In this document: in pieces, positions 49,300 to 58,045 of the stretch
How positions within the stretch are numbered: position 1 is the stretch's first letter
Layout of the letters: each line of letters begins with the position of its first letter
Source of the DNA: Bradyrhizobium genosp. SA-3
GTDB taxonomy: Bacteria > Pseudomonadota > Alphaproteobacteria > Rhizobiales > Xanthobacteraceae
Reading direction: 5' to 3'
NCBI RefSeq assembly: GCF_004212635.1
Contig: NZ_PSRT01000043.1
Coordinates: forward strand, 1-60,165
Length of the DNA stretch: 60,165 nt
Notes under the pieces: generated by a model
Seen by the model: only the letters and a program-made list of their open reading frames with translations
The model's database searches: none
Told to the model about the DNA's origin: nothing
Translations under genes and position numbers: made by a program

Positions 49300-51381
49300 A
49301 TGTCAGAACTGCGCCAAACTACGGACGCCGAGACCAACCCGCTGCTGAGGGCCTGGGTGACGCCGTTCGCGACCCCGCCTTTCGACGAGATCAAGCCGGA
49401 GCACTTCCTCCCGGCCTACGAGCAGGCCTTCGCCGATCACTCCGCCGAGATCGCGGCGATCACCAACGATCCGGCCGCACCCGACTTCGCCAACACCATC
49501 ACGGCACTGGAGCGCTCGGGCAAGCTCTTGAGCAAAGTCGCGGCGGTCTTCTACGACCTCGTCTCGGCGCATTCCAACCCGGCCATCCTGGAGATCGACA
49601 AGGAGGTCTCCTTGCGGATGGCACGGCACTGGAATCCGATCATGATGAACGCCGTGCTGTTTGGCCGCATCGCCCAGCTGCACGAGAACCGCGCCAATCT
49701 CGGTCTCACGCCCGAGCAGCTGCGCCTGTTGGAGCGCACCTACACGCGCTTCCACCGCTCCGGCGCCGGCCTCTCCGACGAGGCCAAGACGCGGATGGCG
49801 GAGATCAACGAGAGGCTCGCCCAGCTCGGCACCAGCTTCAGCCATCACCTGCTCGGCGACGAGCAGGACTGGGTCCTGGAGCTCGGGGAGGCCGACCGCC
49901 AGGGCCTGCCGGAGAGCTTCGTCGCCGGCGCCAAGGCTGCGGCAGAAGAGCGCGGCATGGAAGGCAAGGCCATCGTCACGCTGTCGCGCTCCTCGGTCGA
50001 ACAGTTCCTGAAGAGCTCGGCGCGGCGCGACCTGCGCGAGAAGGTCTACAAGGCCTTCACCGCGCGGGGCGACAACGGCAACGCCAACGACAACAACGCG
50101 ACCATCGTCGAGATCCTGAAGCTGCGCGAAGAGAGTGCCAAGCTCCTGGGCTACCCGACCTTCGCCGCCTATAGGCTCGAAGACTCCATGGCCAAGACGC
50201 CGGAAGCGGTGCGGGGCCTTTTGGAGCGGGTCTGGAAGCCGGCGAGGGCGCGCGCGCTCGCCGACCGCGACGACATGCAGGCGCTGATCGCGGAAGAGGG
50301 CGGCAATTTCAAGCTCGCCCCCTGGGATTGGCGCTTCTACGCCGAGAAGCTGCGCCTTCAGCGCGCCAACTTCGACGACGCCGCGATCAAGCCGTATCTT
50401 TCGCTCGACCACATGATCGCCGCCGCCTTTGACTGCGCCACGCGCCTGTTCGGCATCACCTTCGAGGAACGTAGGGACGTTCCGGTCTGGCATCCGGACG
50501 TCCGGGTCTGGGAGGTGAAGGGCAGGGACGGCAAGCACAAGGCGCTGTTCTATGGCGACTACTTCGCCCGGCCCTCGAAGCGCTCCGGCGCCTGGATGAC
50601 CTCGCTGCGCGACCAGCAGAAGCTCGACGGCGACGTCGCGCCGCTGGTTCTCAACATCTGCAATTTTGCCAAGGGGGCCGGGGCCGAACCTTCGCTGCTG
50701 TCGCCCGACGACGCCCGCACCCTGTTCCACGAGTTCGGCCACGGCCTGCACGGCATGCTCTCCAACGTCACCTATCCCTCGCTGTCGGGCACCTCCGTGT
50801 TCACCGACTTCGTCGAGCTGCCATCCCAGCTCTACGAACATTGGCAGGAGCGCCCCGAGGTGCTGCAAAAGTTCGCCCGCCACTACCAGACCGGCGAGCC
50901 GTTGCCGGACGACCTCCTGCAACGCTTCCTCGCCGCGCGAAAATTCAACCAGGGTTTTGCCACGGTCGAGTTCGTCTCCTCGGCGCTGGTCGATCTCGAA
51001 TTCCACACCCAGCCGGCTTCCGCCGCGCAGGATGTCCGCGCCTTCGAGAGACAAGAGCTGGAGAAGATCGGCATGCCCGAGGAAATCTCGCTACGTCATC
51101 GTCCCACGCAGTTCGGCCACATCTTCACCGGCGATCATTATGCCGCCGGCTACTACAGCTACATGTGGTCGGAGGTGATGGACGCCGACGCCTTCGGCGC
51201 GTTCGAGGAGGCCGGCGACATCTTCGATCCCGCGGTCGCCAAGCGCCTGCACGACGACATCTACGCCTCGGGCGGATCGGTCGATCCGGAAGCCGCCTAT
51301 GAGGCCTTCCGCGGCCGCCCGCCGGAGCCGGACGCGCTGCTGCGCCGCCGCGGCCTGCTCGACGCCCCGAAGGCGGCCTGA
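49300..51381 (+). CDS. M3-family oligopeptidase (Dcp/PrlC-like)
   Basis: This 693-residue zinc metallopeptidase has the active-site helix HEFGHGLHGML with ligands His477 and His481 and catalytic Glu478. The third ligand Glu506 is in TDFVELPSQ. The N-terminal helical lid (NPLLRAWVTPFATPPFDEIKPEHFLPAYEQAF) is typical of peptidyl-dipeptidase Dcp and oligopeptidase A. There is no signal peptide, so it degrades short peptides in the cytoplasm. The start is ATG 49300, immediately after an in-frame GTG. The stop overlaps the next ATG (TGATG). Confidence 0.94.
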   Translation: MSELRQTTDAETNPLLRAWVTPFATPPFDEIKPEHFLPAYEQAFADHSAEIAAITNDPAAPDFANTITALERSGKLLSKVAAVFYDLVSAHSNPAILEIDKEVSLRMARHWNPIMMNAVLFGRIAQLHENRANLGLTPEQLRLLERTYTRFHRSGAGLSDEAKTRMAEINERLAQLGTSFSHHLLGDEQDWVLELGEADRQGLPESFVAGAKAAAEERGMEGKAIVTLSRSSVEQFLKSSARRDLREKVYKAFTARGDNGNANDNNATIVEILKLREESAKLLGYPTFAAYRLEDSMAKTPEAVRGLLERVWKPARARALADRDDMQALIAEEGGNFKLAPWDWRFYAEKLRLQRANFDDAAIKPYLSLDHMIAAAFDCATRLFGITFEERRDVPVWHPDVRVWEVKGRDGKHKALFYGDYFARPSKRSGAWMTSLRDQQKLDGDVAPLVLNICNFAKGAGAEPSLLSPDDARTLFHEFGHGLHGMLSNVTYPSLSGTSVFTDFVELPSQLYEHWQERPEVLQKFARHYQTGEPLPDDLLQRFLAARKFNQGFATVEFVSSALVDLEFHTQPASAAQDVRAFERQELEKIGMPEEISLRHRPTQFGHIFTGDHYAAGYYSYMWSEVMDADAFGAFEEAGDIFDPAVAKRLHDDIYASGGSVDPEAAYEAFRGRPPEPDALLRRRGLLDAPKAA

Positions 51382-52019
51382 TGGGCATGCGCCGCCTGTT
51401 CGGCTTGCTGCTCACCGCGGGCCTCACGCTCGTGGCGGGTGCGGCGAGCGCGCATCCGCATGTCTGGATCACCGCGACCAGCGAGCTGCTCTACGCGCCG
51501 GATGGCAGCGTCACCGGCGTGCGCCACGCCTGGACATTCGACGACATGTTCTCGGCCTATGCGGTGCAGGGGCTCGAGAGCAAGACCAAGGGCGCCTATA
51601 CGCGCGAGGAGCTCGGGCCGCTGGCGCAGACCAATGTCGAGTCGCTCAAGGAATACGCCTACTTCACCTTTGCGCGAGCCGACGGCAAGAAGGAGCGATT
51701 CCAGGAGCCGGTCGACTATTTCCTCGACTACAAGGATACGGTGCTGACCCTCCACTTCACGCTGCCGCTGAAGAACCCGGTCAAGTCCAAGCAGCTGGTG
51801 CTCGAAGTGTTCGACCGCTCCTTCTTCATCGACTTCCAGATGGCCAAGGACAATCCGGTGAAGCTGGTGGGTGCGCCCGCGGGCTGCCAGATGAAGCTGG
51901 AGCGGCCGAACGACGGCACCGCGAGTGCGCAGAAGCTTAACGAGCAGACCTTCCTGAATGGCGAGAATTCGAATTTCGGCATGATGTTCGCCAACAAGAT
52001 CACGGTGGATTGCCCTTGA
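51381..52019 (+). CDS. DUF1007 periplasmic protein
   Basis: The 212-residue product has a signal peptide MGMRRLFGLLLTAGLTLVAG..ASA, then the DUF1007 signature HPHVWITATSELLYAPDGSVTGVRHAWTFDD. The mature N-terminus begins with two histidines (HPH) that could bind metal. DUF1007 genes commonly sit beside NicO-type nickel/cobalt permeases, as here, and are thought to assist metal export or import. The start shares a base with the M3 peptidase stop, and its stop overlaps the start of the permease gene. Confidence 0.88.
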   Translation: MGMRRLFGLLLTAGLTLVAGAASAHPHVWITATSELLYAPDGSVTGVRHAWTFDDMFSAYAVQGLESKTKGAYTREELGPLAQTNVESLKEYAYFTFARADGKKERFQEPVDYFLDYKDTVLTLHFTLPLKNPVKSKQLVLEVFDRSFFIDFQMAKDNPVKLVGAPAGCQMKLERPNDGTASAQKLNEQTFLNGENSNFGMMFANKITVDCP

Positions 52020-53140
52020 AACCGCAACTCTCCCGGTTCGCGCGCGGGCTTCTCACCTGCGCCGCCGCTCTACTGGTCGTGTCCGTGGCCGACGCCGCGC
52101 TCCACGATCTTCTCGCGCAAAACCCGTTCGGCGCGCCGCGCACCTCGCCGGCGGCGGACCCTGAGGCAAGCGGCTTGATCGGCTGGCTGCTGGCAAAGCA
52201 ATCGGAATTCTATCGCCAGATGTCGGCGACCATCCGCGCCGCGAAGTCCGACGGCTCGGCGGTGTGGACGTTGCTGTTCATCTCGTTTGCCTATGGCATC
52301 TTCCACGCCGCCGGCCCCGGCCATGGCAAGGCGGTGATCGCCTCGTATCTCGTCGCCAACCGCGAAACCGCGCGGCGCGGCATTGTGCTGTCGTTTGCCT
52401 CCGCGCTGATGCAGTCGCTGGTGGCGATCCTGATCGTCGGCATCTCGGCCTGGCTGCTGAATGCGACGGCCAAGACCATGTGCAAGGCGGAAGGCGCGAT
52501 CGAGATCGCGAGCTATGGACTGATTGCGCTGTTCGGCCTGAGGCTGGTCTGGGTCAAGGGCGGTGCGTTCATCCGCGCGCTCCAGGCCACGCACCCGGTG
52601 CCGGCGATCGCCGGCGTGCCGCACGACCACCATGATCACGATCATCACCATCATCATGATGCCCACGACCATCATGGCCACGATCATCATCACCACGATC
52701 ACAGTCACGCCCATGCACATCACCACCACGGGCACGACCACGTCCATGACGAGCATTGCGGCCATTCCCATGGCCCCACCCCCAGCGAGCTCGCCGGCCC
52801 CGGCGGCTGGCGGCGCGGGTTCGCCGCGATCCTGACCGTCGGCATCCGCCCCTGCTCGGGCGCGATCCTGGTGCTGGTGTTCGCGCTGGCGCAGGGCCTG
52901 TTCTGGGCCGGCATCGCCGCGACTTTCCTGATGGGATTGGGCACCGCGATCACGGTCGCGGCCATTGCGATCATCGCCGTCTCCGCCAAGGACATCGCCG
53001 CCCGCCTCAGCGCCGGGCGCGACGGCGGCGGCGCCCTGTTCATGCGCGGCATCGAATTCGGCGCCGCGGGCCTGGTATTGCTGTTCGGCGTCGGGCTGCT
53101 GTTCGGCTACATTGCCGCCGAACGGACGACGTGTTTTTGA
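52016..53140 (+). CDS. NicO-family nickel/cobalt transporter with His-rich loop
   Basis: This 374-residue membrane protein probably starts at a TTG overlapping the DUF1007 stop (TTGA); a TTG six bases earlier is possible. Conserved NicO/RcnA elements are ISFAYGIFHAAGPGHGKAVIASYLVAN and TVGIRPCSGAILVLVFAL. A large His-rich loop lies at about residues 202-255 (HDHHDHDHHHHHDAHDHHGH and on), between the third and fourth membrane segments. It moves Ni(II) or Co(II), probably outward as in RcnA. The coupling to DUF1007 suggests a complex. Confidence 0.88.
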   Translation: MKPQLSRFARGLLTCAAALLVVSVADAALHDLLAQNPFGAPRTSPAADPEASGLIGWLLAKQSEFYRQMSATIRAAKSDGSAVWTLLFISFAYGIFHAAGPGHGKAVIASYLVANRETARRGIVLSFASALMQSLVAILIVGISAWLLNATAKTMCKAEGAIEIASYGLIALFGLRLVWVKGGAFIRALQATHPVPAIAGVPHDHHDHDHHHHHDAHDHHGHDHHHHDHSHAHAHHHHGHDHVHDEHCGHSHGPTPSELAGPGGWRRGFAAILTVGIRPCSGAILVLVFALAQGLFWAGIAATFLMGLGTAITVAAIAIIAVSAKDIAARLSAGRDGGGALFMRGIEFGAAGLVLLFGVGLLFGYIAAERTTCF

Positions 53141-53150
53141 AGGTGAACTC

Positions 53151-53290
53151 TCGTGCCCCGGACGCAGCGCAGCGTCTCTTCGACGGTGCGCTGCTGAGCC
53201 GGGGCCCATCTCTCCCTATGGTAGTGTGTCGCCTTCTGGGTCCCGGCTCTGCGGAGCAGCGCAAGGGCGCTGCTCCGCGTCCGGGACACG
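53151..53290. repeat. Palindromic intergenic repeat (TCGTGCCCCGGACGC family)
   Basis: It opens TCGTGCCCCGGACGCAGCGC and closes GCTCCGCGTCCGGGACACGG. Internal arms include GAGCCGGGGCCC and GGGTCCCGGCTC. It is a close relative of 33059-33196, between the convergent NicO and MAPEG genes. Confidence 0.75.
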
Positions 53291-53306
53291 GCAGCGAGGA
53301 TGAGAG

Positions 53307-53705
53307 TCACACCGGCAGAAACCGCTTCAAGGCCGGCATGAAGAAGATCCCGAGATTGATCGCAAAGCCGATGCTCCAGAGGATCGAGCGCAGCGTCGGC
53401 CGGTTGCCGAGATAGGTCAGCACATAGGCGACCCGCACGATCAGGAACAGCGCCGCGAGCTCGTCAATCAGCCGCTGCGGCGAGTCCCTGTATTCGGCGA
53501 GCAGCACCGCGAAGGCGAAGAAGGGGAAGGTCTCGATGCCGTTCTGGTGCGCACCGAGCGCACGCTGCGCGATGGCATCCTCATAGAAGGCGGGGTCGCG
53601 CGGCCGGGAATTGTCGAACGTGCGAAACCTGATCCATTTGATCGAGGCGATCGTCGAGAGATAAAGCAGCAGCGCTCCCAGGACGCACCATTCCGCGAGT
53701 GTCAT
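53307..53705 (-). CDS. MAPEG-family membrane protein
   Basis: This 132-residue protein has four membrane helices. The MAPEG pattern is seen as RDPAFYEDAIAQRALGAHQNGIETFPFFAFAVLLAEY, with RALGAHQNGIE close to the glutathione-binding motif of eukaryotic MAPEG enzymes. Bacterial members have uncertain roles; some transfer glutathione. The start ATG at 53705 follows GGGAGGGAAG. It is divergent from ferrochelatase with 79 bp between. Confidence 0.85.
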   Translation of the reverse strand: MTLAEWCVLGALLLYLSTIASIKWIRFRTFDNSRPRDPAFYEDAIAQRALGAHQNGIETFPFFAFAVLLAEYRDSPQRLIDELAALFLIVRVAYVLTYLGNRPTLRSILWSIGFAINLGIFFMPALKRFLPV

Positions 53706-53784
53706 CTTCCCTCCCGTGGGTAGCGACCCTAGCGAAACCGGCCTCATCTTGACAAGTTCGGACCAACGCGCGAGGCACAGAACC

Positions 53785-54822
53785 ATGACCAGCGTCGTCC
53801 CCGTCGAAAGCGCGAAACCGGCCGCCCAAACCGCTCTGCCGCGCGTCGGCGTGCTCCTGATCAATCTCGGCACGCCCGACACGGCCGATGCGCCCGCCGT
53901 GCGGGTCTATCTGAAGGAGTTCCTCTCGGATGCCCGCGTCATCGAGGACCAGGGCCTGGTCTGGAAGCTGGTGCTGAACGGGATCATCCTGCGCAGCCGT
54001 CCCCGCACCAAGGCGCTGGACTACCGCAAGATCTGGAACAATGAGCGCAACGAGTCACCGCTGAAGACCATCACGCGCTCGCAAGCTGACAAGCTCGCGG
54101 TCGCGCTGTCGGATCGCGGTCATGTGGTCGTGGACTGGGCGATGCGCTACGGCAATCCTTCGATCAAGGCGGGCATCGACGCGCTGATCGCGCAGGGCTG
54201 CGAGCGCATCCTCGCCGTGCCGCTCTATCCGCAATATTCCGCCTCGACCTCGGCGACCGTCTGCGACGAGGTCTTCCGCGTGCTCGCCTGTTTGCGCAAC
54301 CAGCCGACGCTGCGGGTCACGCCGCCTTATTACGAGGACGCGGCCTATATCGAGGCGCTCGCGACCTCGATCGAGACGCATCTGGCGAGCCTGCCGTTCA
54401 AGCCGGAGCTGATCGTCGCCTCCTTCCACGGCATGCCCAAATCCTATGTCGACAAGGGCGATCCCTATCAGCAGCACTGCATCGCCACGACGGAGGCACT
54501 GCGCCGCCGGCTCGGCATGGACGAGACAAAGCTGCTGCTGACCTTCCAGTCTCGTTTCGGCAATGACGAGTGGCTTCAGCCGTATACGGACAAGACCATG
54601 GAGCGCCTGGCGAAAGACGGCGTACGCCGCATCGCGGTGGTGACGCCGGGCTTTTCCGCCGACTGCCTGGAGACGCTGGAGGAAATCGCGCAGGAGAACG
54701 CCGAGATCTTCAAACACAATGGCGGCGAGCAGTTTTCCGCGATCCCCTGTCTCAACGACAGCGAGCCTGGCATGGACGTGATCCGCGCTCTCGTGCTGCG
54801 CGAGCTTCAGGGCTGGATTTGA
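53785..54822 (+). CDS. hemH: Ferrochelatase
   Basis: This 345-residue enzyme inserts Fe(II) into protoporphyrin IX, the last step of heme synthesis. Signatures are VGVLLINLGTPDT, VPLYPQYSASTS and the catalytic His215 in VASFHGMPKSYVDKGDPY. The Glu-bearing FSADCLETLEEIAQEN is the family C-terminal motif. I chose the ATG at 53785 for its family N-terminus; the frame is open 69 nt further upstream. Its stop overlaps the next ATG (TGATG). No Irr-type iron control element is obvious upstream. Confidence 0.95.
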   Translation: MTSVVPVESAKPAAQTALPRVGVLLINLGTPDTADAPAVRVYLKEFLSDARVIEDQGLVWKLVLNGIILRSRPRTKALDYRKIWNNERNESPLKTITRSQADKLAVALSDRGHVVVDWAMRYGNPSIKAGIDALIAQGCERILAVPLYPQYSASTSATVCDEVFRVLACLRNQPTLRVTPPYYEDAAYIEALATSIETHLASLPFKPELIVASFHGMPKSYVDKGDPYQQHCIATTEALRRRLGMDETKLLLTFQSRFGNDEWLQPYTDKTMERLAKDGVRRIAVVTPGFSADCLETLEEIAQENAEIFKHNGGEQFSAIPCLNDSEPGMDVIRALVLRELQGWI

Positions 54823-55811
54823 TGGTGTGCCCCATGAATCGCCGCGAGCTCCTGGCGCTTCTTGGGATGATCGCGGCGCTGCCGGCCTCAGTGCGGGCGC
54901 AGCAGCCGAATGCGACGCGCCGGCTCGGCGTGCTCTCCGTCACGGCCGCTGAGGATGCGATCGGGCAGGCGCGCAGCACCATCCTGGTCGAGGCGCTCGC
55001 CGGCCATGGCTGGAAAGAGCGCGATAATCTGCGGATCGACTGGCGCAGCGGCGGCGGTGACCGGGCGCGGATCGCGCGCCTTGCGGACGAGCTGGTCGCA
55101 CTCAAGCCCGACATCCTGCTCGCGGTCGGCACGCCCTCGGTGGAGGAGCTGCGCCAGCGCACCGCGACGATCCCGATCGTGTTCGCCGTCGTCACCGATC
55201 CCGTCAGCCAGGGTTTTGTCAAAAACCTCGCGCATCCCGGCGGCAACGTCACCGGCTTCACAGATTACGACGGCCCGCTCGCCGGCAAATGGCTGGAGAT
55301 GCTGACGCAGGTCACGCCGCCCGTCCGCCGCGTCTTCGTCGTCTACAACCCCGCCACCGCGCCGTTCGCGCCCCTGATGCTGCGCACCATCGAAGAGGCG
55401 GCGCGGACACTTCACGTGATCATCGAGCCCGCGCCGGTGAACGACGCGGCCTCCATCGCCGCACTGGCCTCGCGGAAGGACGGCGGCCTCTTGGTCCTGC
55501 CGGACTTCTTCACCATGGCCAACCGCGTAGATCTGCTTGCGGCGATCGCGGAGGCGGGCGTGCCCGCGGTGTTCTGGAGCCGCACCTTCGTCGAGGAGGG
55601 CGGGCTGATGTCTTACAGCACCGACAGCACCGAGCAGCTGCGCCGCGCCGCCTCCTACATCGATCGTATCCTCAAGGGAGCGCAGGCGGCCGATCTGCCG
55701 GTCCAGAATCCCACCAAGTTCGAGCTGACGATCAATCTGAAGACGGCCAAAGCGCTTGGCGTCACGCTTCCCGCAGGCCTGCTCGCAATCGCGGACGACG
55801 TCATCGAATGA
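54822..55811 (+). CDS. ABC-type substrate-binding protein (ABC_sub_bind family)
   Basis: The protein is 329 residues from the ATG at 54822, or 325 from the one at 54834, which gives the better signal peptide: MNRRELLALLGMIAALPASVRAQ. The mature part has RRLGVLSVTAAEDA, GGDRARIARLADELVALKPDILLAVGTPS and IPIVFAVVTDPVSQGFVKNLAHPGGNVTGF, all typical of the ABC_sub_bind (PF04392) family abundant in Bradyrhizobium. No permease or ATPase gene is adjacent, so the orphan receptor may serve an unlinked transporter. It overlaps hemH by 1 nt. Confidence 0.88.
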   Translation: MVCPMNRRELLALLGMIAALPASVRAQQPNATRRLGVLSVTAAEDAIGQARSTILVEALAGHGWKERDNLRIDWRSGGGDRARIARLADELVALKPDILLAVGTPSVEELRQRTATIPIVFAVVTDPVSQGFVKNLAHPGGNVTGFTDYDGPLAGKWLEMLTQVTPPVRRVFVVYNPATAPFAPLMLRTIEEAARTLHVIIEPAPVNDAASIAALASRKDGGLLVLPDFFTMANRVDLLAAIAEAGVPAVFWSRTFVEEGGLMSYSTDSTEQLRRAASYIDRILKGAQAADLPVQNPTKFELTINLKTAKALGVTLPAGLLAIADDVIE

Positions 55812-56038
55812 TGCGTCCGCGGCGGATAGCATGGCGGGATTCGTTAATATTTGTCGGTAGGTCTGCGCCGCTCGCTTTCAAGAGCCTTCCGCAAATACAT
55901 ATCGTGAGCATTCCCTCTCCGCGCGTCTTGTGCAGAATCACGCCGGTACCGACGTTATGCGCGACCGCTGAACCGGTGGGGTCGCGATCCCGACCAATGA
56001 CAGCGCGGGAAAGGGCTTTTTCCTGCCTTGGAGGACAT

Positions 56039-57043
56039 ATGAGCGGTTTCGACATTTTCGCGATTGTTCTGGTTTTGCTCGTCATCGTCACGCTGGTGGC
56101 CGGCGTGAAGACGGTGCCGCAGGGCTATGACTGGACGATCGAGCGGTTCGGCAAATACACCCAGACCTTGAGCCCCGGGCTCAATCTGATCGTGCCCTAT
56201 TTCGACCGCGTCGGGCGCAAGATCAACATGATGGAGCAGGTGATCGACATTCCCGAGCAGGAGGTGATCACCAAGGACAACGCCACGGTGACGGTGGACG
56301 GCGTCGCCTTCTACCAGGTGTTCGATGCCGCCAAGGCGAGCTACGAAGTCGCCAACCTCAACCAAGCGATCACGGTGCTGACCATGACCAACATCCGCTC
56401 GGTGATGGGCTCGATGGACCTCGACCAGGTGCTGTCGCATCGCGACGAGATCAACGAGCGCCTGCTCCGCGTCGTCGATGCCGCTGTCTCGCCCTGGGGC
56501 GTCAAGGTCAACCGCATCGAGATCAAGGACATCGTGCCGCCGGCCGATCTCGTCGAAGCCATGGGCCGGCAGATGAAGGCCGAGCGCGTCAAGCGCGCCG
56601 ACATTCTCGCCGCCGAAGGCCAGCGCCAATCGGAAATCCTGCGCGCCGAGGGTGCCAAGCAGGGCCAGATCCTGCAGGCCGAAGGCAGGCGCGAGGCCGC
56701 CTTCCGCGATGCCGAGGCGCGCGAGCGTCTGGCCGAAGCCGAGGCCAAGGCGACGCAGGCGGTGTCGGAAGCCATCTCCAAGGGCGACGTCGCCGCGTTG
56801 AACTATTTCATCGCCGACAAATATATCAAGGCGTTCGGCCAGTTCGCGGAGGCGCCGAACCAGAAGATCATCATGCTGCCGATGGAAGCCACCAGCATGC
56901 TGGGCTCGCTCGCCGGCATCGGCGAGATCGCCAAGGCAACGTTCGGCGAAAGCGCGGCGTCTGCGGCCGCCGCCGCTCGCCGTCCCGGCTCAGTGCCGCC
57001 GACCGGCAGCACGCCGCCGGCGGTGCCGCCGCGGCAGGGGTAA
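56039..57043 (+). CDS. qmcA: SPFH/band 7 membrane protein (QmcA-like)
   Basis: This 334-residue protein has an N-terminal membrane helix (IFAIVLVLLVIVTLVAGV), then a band 7 domain (YDWTIERFGKYTQTLSPGLNLIVPYFD) and a coiled-coil rich in Ala, Glu and Arg (KRADILAAEGQRQSEILRAEG). The C-terminal tail is Pro-rich. SPFH proteins form large rings around membrane proteases or organise membrane microdomains. The start is ATG 56039, with GGAGG upstream. The NfeD-like partner gene follows, which matches the standard QmcA-NfeD pairing. Confidence 0.93.
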   Translation: MSGFDIFAIVLVLLVIVTLVAGVKTVPQGYDWTIERFGKYTQTLSPGLNLIVPYFDRVGRKINMMEQVIDIPEQEVITKDNATVTVDGVAFYQVFDAAKASYEVANLNQAITVLTMTNIRSVMGSMDLDQVLSHRDEINERLLRVVDAAVSPWGVKVNRIEIKDIVPPADLVEAMGRQMKAERVKRADILAAEGQRQSEILRAEGAKQGQILQAEGRREAAFRDAEARERLAEAEAKATQAVSEAISKGDVAALNYFIADKYIKAFGQFAEAPNQKIIMLPMEATSMLGSLAGIGEIAKATFGESAASAAAAARRPGSVPPTGSTPPAVPPRQG

Positions 57044-57044
57044 A

Positions 57045-57093
57045 GCGCATGCCCCGGAAAAGTGGACACCGGTTTTCCGACAAGGGCATGCGC
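57045..57093. repeat. 49-bp palindrome between qmcA and the NfeD gene
   Basis: GCGCATGCCC and GGGCATGCGC are perfect 10-bp arms; CGGAAAA and TTTTCCG pair inside, as do GTGGACACC residues near the loop. Elements with GATCATGCGC-like arms of this design occur in many Rhizobiales, as I recall. It begins directly after the qmcA stop. Confidence 0.75.
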
Positions 57094-57118
57094 CAAATCA
57101 ATATAAAGAGGTCGTGTC

Positions 57119-57562
57119 ATGACCGACATGTTCGTATCGCTCGGCAGCTGGAACTGGCTGATCTTCGGCTTCATCCTGATGGGACTGGAGGTGCTGGCGC
57201 CCGGCGTGTTTCTGTTTTGGCTCGGGCTCGCCGCGCTGCTGGTCGGGCTGATCTCGTTCACGGTTGCCGTATCCTGGCAGATCCAGCTCGTGATGTTCGC
57301 GGTCTTCGCCGCCGCTGCCGTGCCGGTGTGGCGCCGACTCGCGCGGCCGAAGCGTGACGCAAGCACGAGCCCGTTCCTGAACAAGCGCACCGAGGCGCTG
57401 CTCGGGCGCGAGTTCACGCTGGAGAAGCCGATCATTGACGGCTCAGGCACCGTGCGTATCGGTGACACGGTGTGGCGCGTGGCTGGCCCCGATACGCCGG
57501 CAGGCACACGGGTGAAGGTGGTGCAGGTGGATGGCGCGAATTTGACCGTCGCTGCGGCGTGA
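57119..57562 (+). CDS. NfeD-family membrane protein
   Basis: The 147-residue product has three or four membrane helices (WNWLIFGFILMGLEVLAPGVFLFWLGLAALLVGL, then SWQIQLVMFAVFAAAAVPVW). A C-terminal OB-fold domain follows (LLGREFTLEKPIIDGSGTVRIGDTVWRVAGPD). NfeD short forms work with SPFH proteins such as QmcA in membrane protein quality control. It lies 75 bp after qmcA across a palindrome that could set the expression ratio between them. Confidence 0.92.
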   Translation: MTDMFVSLGSWNWLIFGFILMGLEVLAPGVFLFWLGLAALLVGLISFTVAVSWQIQLVMFAVFAAAAVPVWRRLARPKRDASTSPFLNKRTEALLGREFTLEKPIIDGSGTVRIGDTVWRVAGPDTPAGTRVKVVQVDGANLTVAAA

Positions 57563-57570
57563 CTCTTCGC

Positions 57571-57699
57571 CTCTCCCCGCTTGCGGGGAGAGGCCGGATT
57601 GCATCGCAGATGCAATCCGGGTGAGGGGGAGCCTCCGCGAGTCTCACTGTTTCCGTCCGCGCGGAGGCTCCCCCTCTCCCCGCAAGCGGGGAGTGGGAG
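57571..57699. repeat. Palindromic intergenic repeat overlapping the HxlR 3' end
   Basis: CTCTCCCCGCTTGCGGGGAGAG at the left is itself a perfect palindrome. The right end repeats CTCTCCCCGCAAGCGGGGAG. GGGGGAGCCTCCGCG and CGCGGAGGCTCCCCC pair in the middle. The last 17 codons of the HxlR gene lie in this element. Confidence 0.8.
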
Positions 57700-58027
57700 A
57701 AGAGCCCTTCCACCTCTCCGCAAACTTGTGCAGCGGCATGAAAGTTTCGCACAATTCTCGCCCCAGCGGCGTCAGCCCATAGCCTCCGGCCTCGCCCAGC
57801 TCCACGAATCCCGCCTCGCGCAGCTCACTCAGCCGCGCCTGCAGCACCGTCGGCGAAGCTTCGTCGCAGGCGGTGCGCAAGCCGCGGGAGGTGAGGGGGC
57901 CGCCGCGTAATTCCCATAGGATCCGCAGGCTCCAGCGCCGCCCCAGGAGGTCGAGCAGCGCCATGATCGGTCGTCCCGTGCGCGAACCGCGCACGCTGCG
58001 TAGTCTGGAACTGGCCGGTTTCGCCAT
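57644..58027 (-). CDS. HxlR-family winged-helix regulator
   Basis: The 127-residue protein has GRPIMALLDLLGRRWSLRILWELRGGPLTSRGLRTAC, the HxlR winged-helix core, and the wing YGLTPLGRELCETFMPLHKFAERW. I prefer the ATG at 58027, with AAGAGG upstream; the ATG at 58045 nearly touches the operator. The C-terminal 17 residues (PTPRLRGEGEPPRGRKQ) are encoded by the palindromic repeat and are probably a recent extension. It is divergent from the CMD gene, the usual target type. HxlR proteins sense quinones or aldehydes. Confidence 0.88.
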   Translation of the reverse strand: MAKPASSRLRSVRGSRTGRPIMALLDLLGRRWSLRILWELRGGPLTSRGLRTACDEASPTVLQARLSELREAGFVELGEAGGYGLTPLGRELCETFMPLHKFAERWKGSSPTPRLRGEGEPPRGRKQ

Positions 58028-58045
58028 CGTCGCCTCTTGCGTCAT

